NCBI GenBank assembly: GCA_937871685.1
Contig: CALMOL010000050.1
Span: 1 to 5,776, forward strand
DNA: 5,776 bases
Reading direction: 5' to 3'
Source: an uncultured Verrucomicrobiota bacterium
GTDB lineage: Bacteria; Verrucomicrobiota; Verrucomicrobiia; Chthoniobacterales; SZAS-18
Both the position numbers and the translations under genes were made by a program. Shown here one piece after another: positions 5,754 through 5,776 of this stretch. Under the pieces are notes generated by a model. It was not told the DNA's origin. It saw only the letters and a list, made by a program, of their open reading frames with translations, and made no database searches. Position 1 is the first letter of the stretch, and each line of letters starts with the position of its first letter.

Positions 5754-5776
5754 ATGAGCGAGCCAAAAAAGGAAAC
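5754..5776 (+). CDS. Start of an unidentified gene, cut by the right edge
   Basis: An ATG at 5754 opens a frame reading MSEPKKE before the window ends. Support comes from position: a good promoter candidate ends at 5700, a terminator-like structure separates it from rimO, and the pyrimidine-rich leader (5721-5753) resembles those of the other three genes. Seven residues, lysine-rich and hydrophilic, give no signal peptide and no family. I recall proline-rich hypothetical proteins in Verrucomicrobiota with similar starts, but cannot establish that here. Confidence 0.5.

Noticed and set aside
4103..5755. Long minus-strand open frame (550 codons) opposite rimO
   Set aside because: It covers rimO almost exactly, has low-information His/Ala/Arg/Gly composition and no motif, and is a codon-usage shadow.

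Overview
The window is GC-rich bacterial chromosome with three complete plus-strand housekeeping genes and the first codons of a fourth. The order is ftsK (215-2866), a short RodZ-like helix-turn-helix membrane protein (3143-3892), rimO (4127-5551), and a gene starting at 5754 that runs off the right edge. The gene types, proline-rich FtsK insertion, RodZ-like start (MPPTLGQKLRAAR...), high GC and absence of Shine-Dalgarno sequences suggest a member of the Verrucomicrobiota (Opitutus-like). That placement is inferred from recalled family features; no 16S or marker search was possible.

Layout: 1-214 holds a large inverted repeat built from 7-base units, then a tandem 7-base repeat at the probable ftsK promoter. 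Positions 215-2866 encode the DNA translocase. Positions 2867-3142 hold a second inverted repeat with 7-base periodicity and different sequence, a small hairpin and the leader of the RodZ-like gene. Positions 3893-4126 hold a 145-base element with near-identical 33-base inverted ends (REPIN/MITE-like). Its left end forms a terminator-like hairpin just after the RodZ-like gene. A TTGACA box then precedes rimO. Positions 5552-5753 hold a terminator-like double hairpin and a promoter candidate for the last gene. No gap exceeds 300 bases.

How the genes fit together: FtsK works at the division septum (chromosome segregation, dimer resolution), RodZ-like proteins link the MreB cytoskeleton to the cell wall, and RimO modifies ribosomal protein S12. 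The genes share a direction, but each gap is 230-280 bases and contains hairpins. Separate transcription is therefore more likely than one tight operon. I found no defence, phage, CRISPR or biosynthetic system. The novelty lies in the intergenic repeats, the SD-less starts and the insertion inside the FtsK motor.
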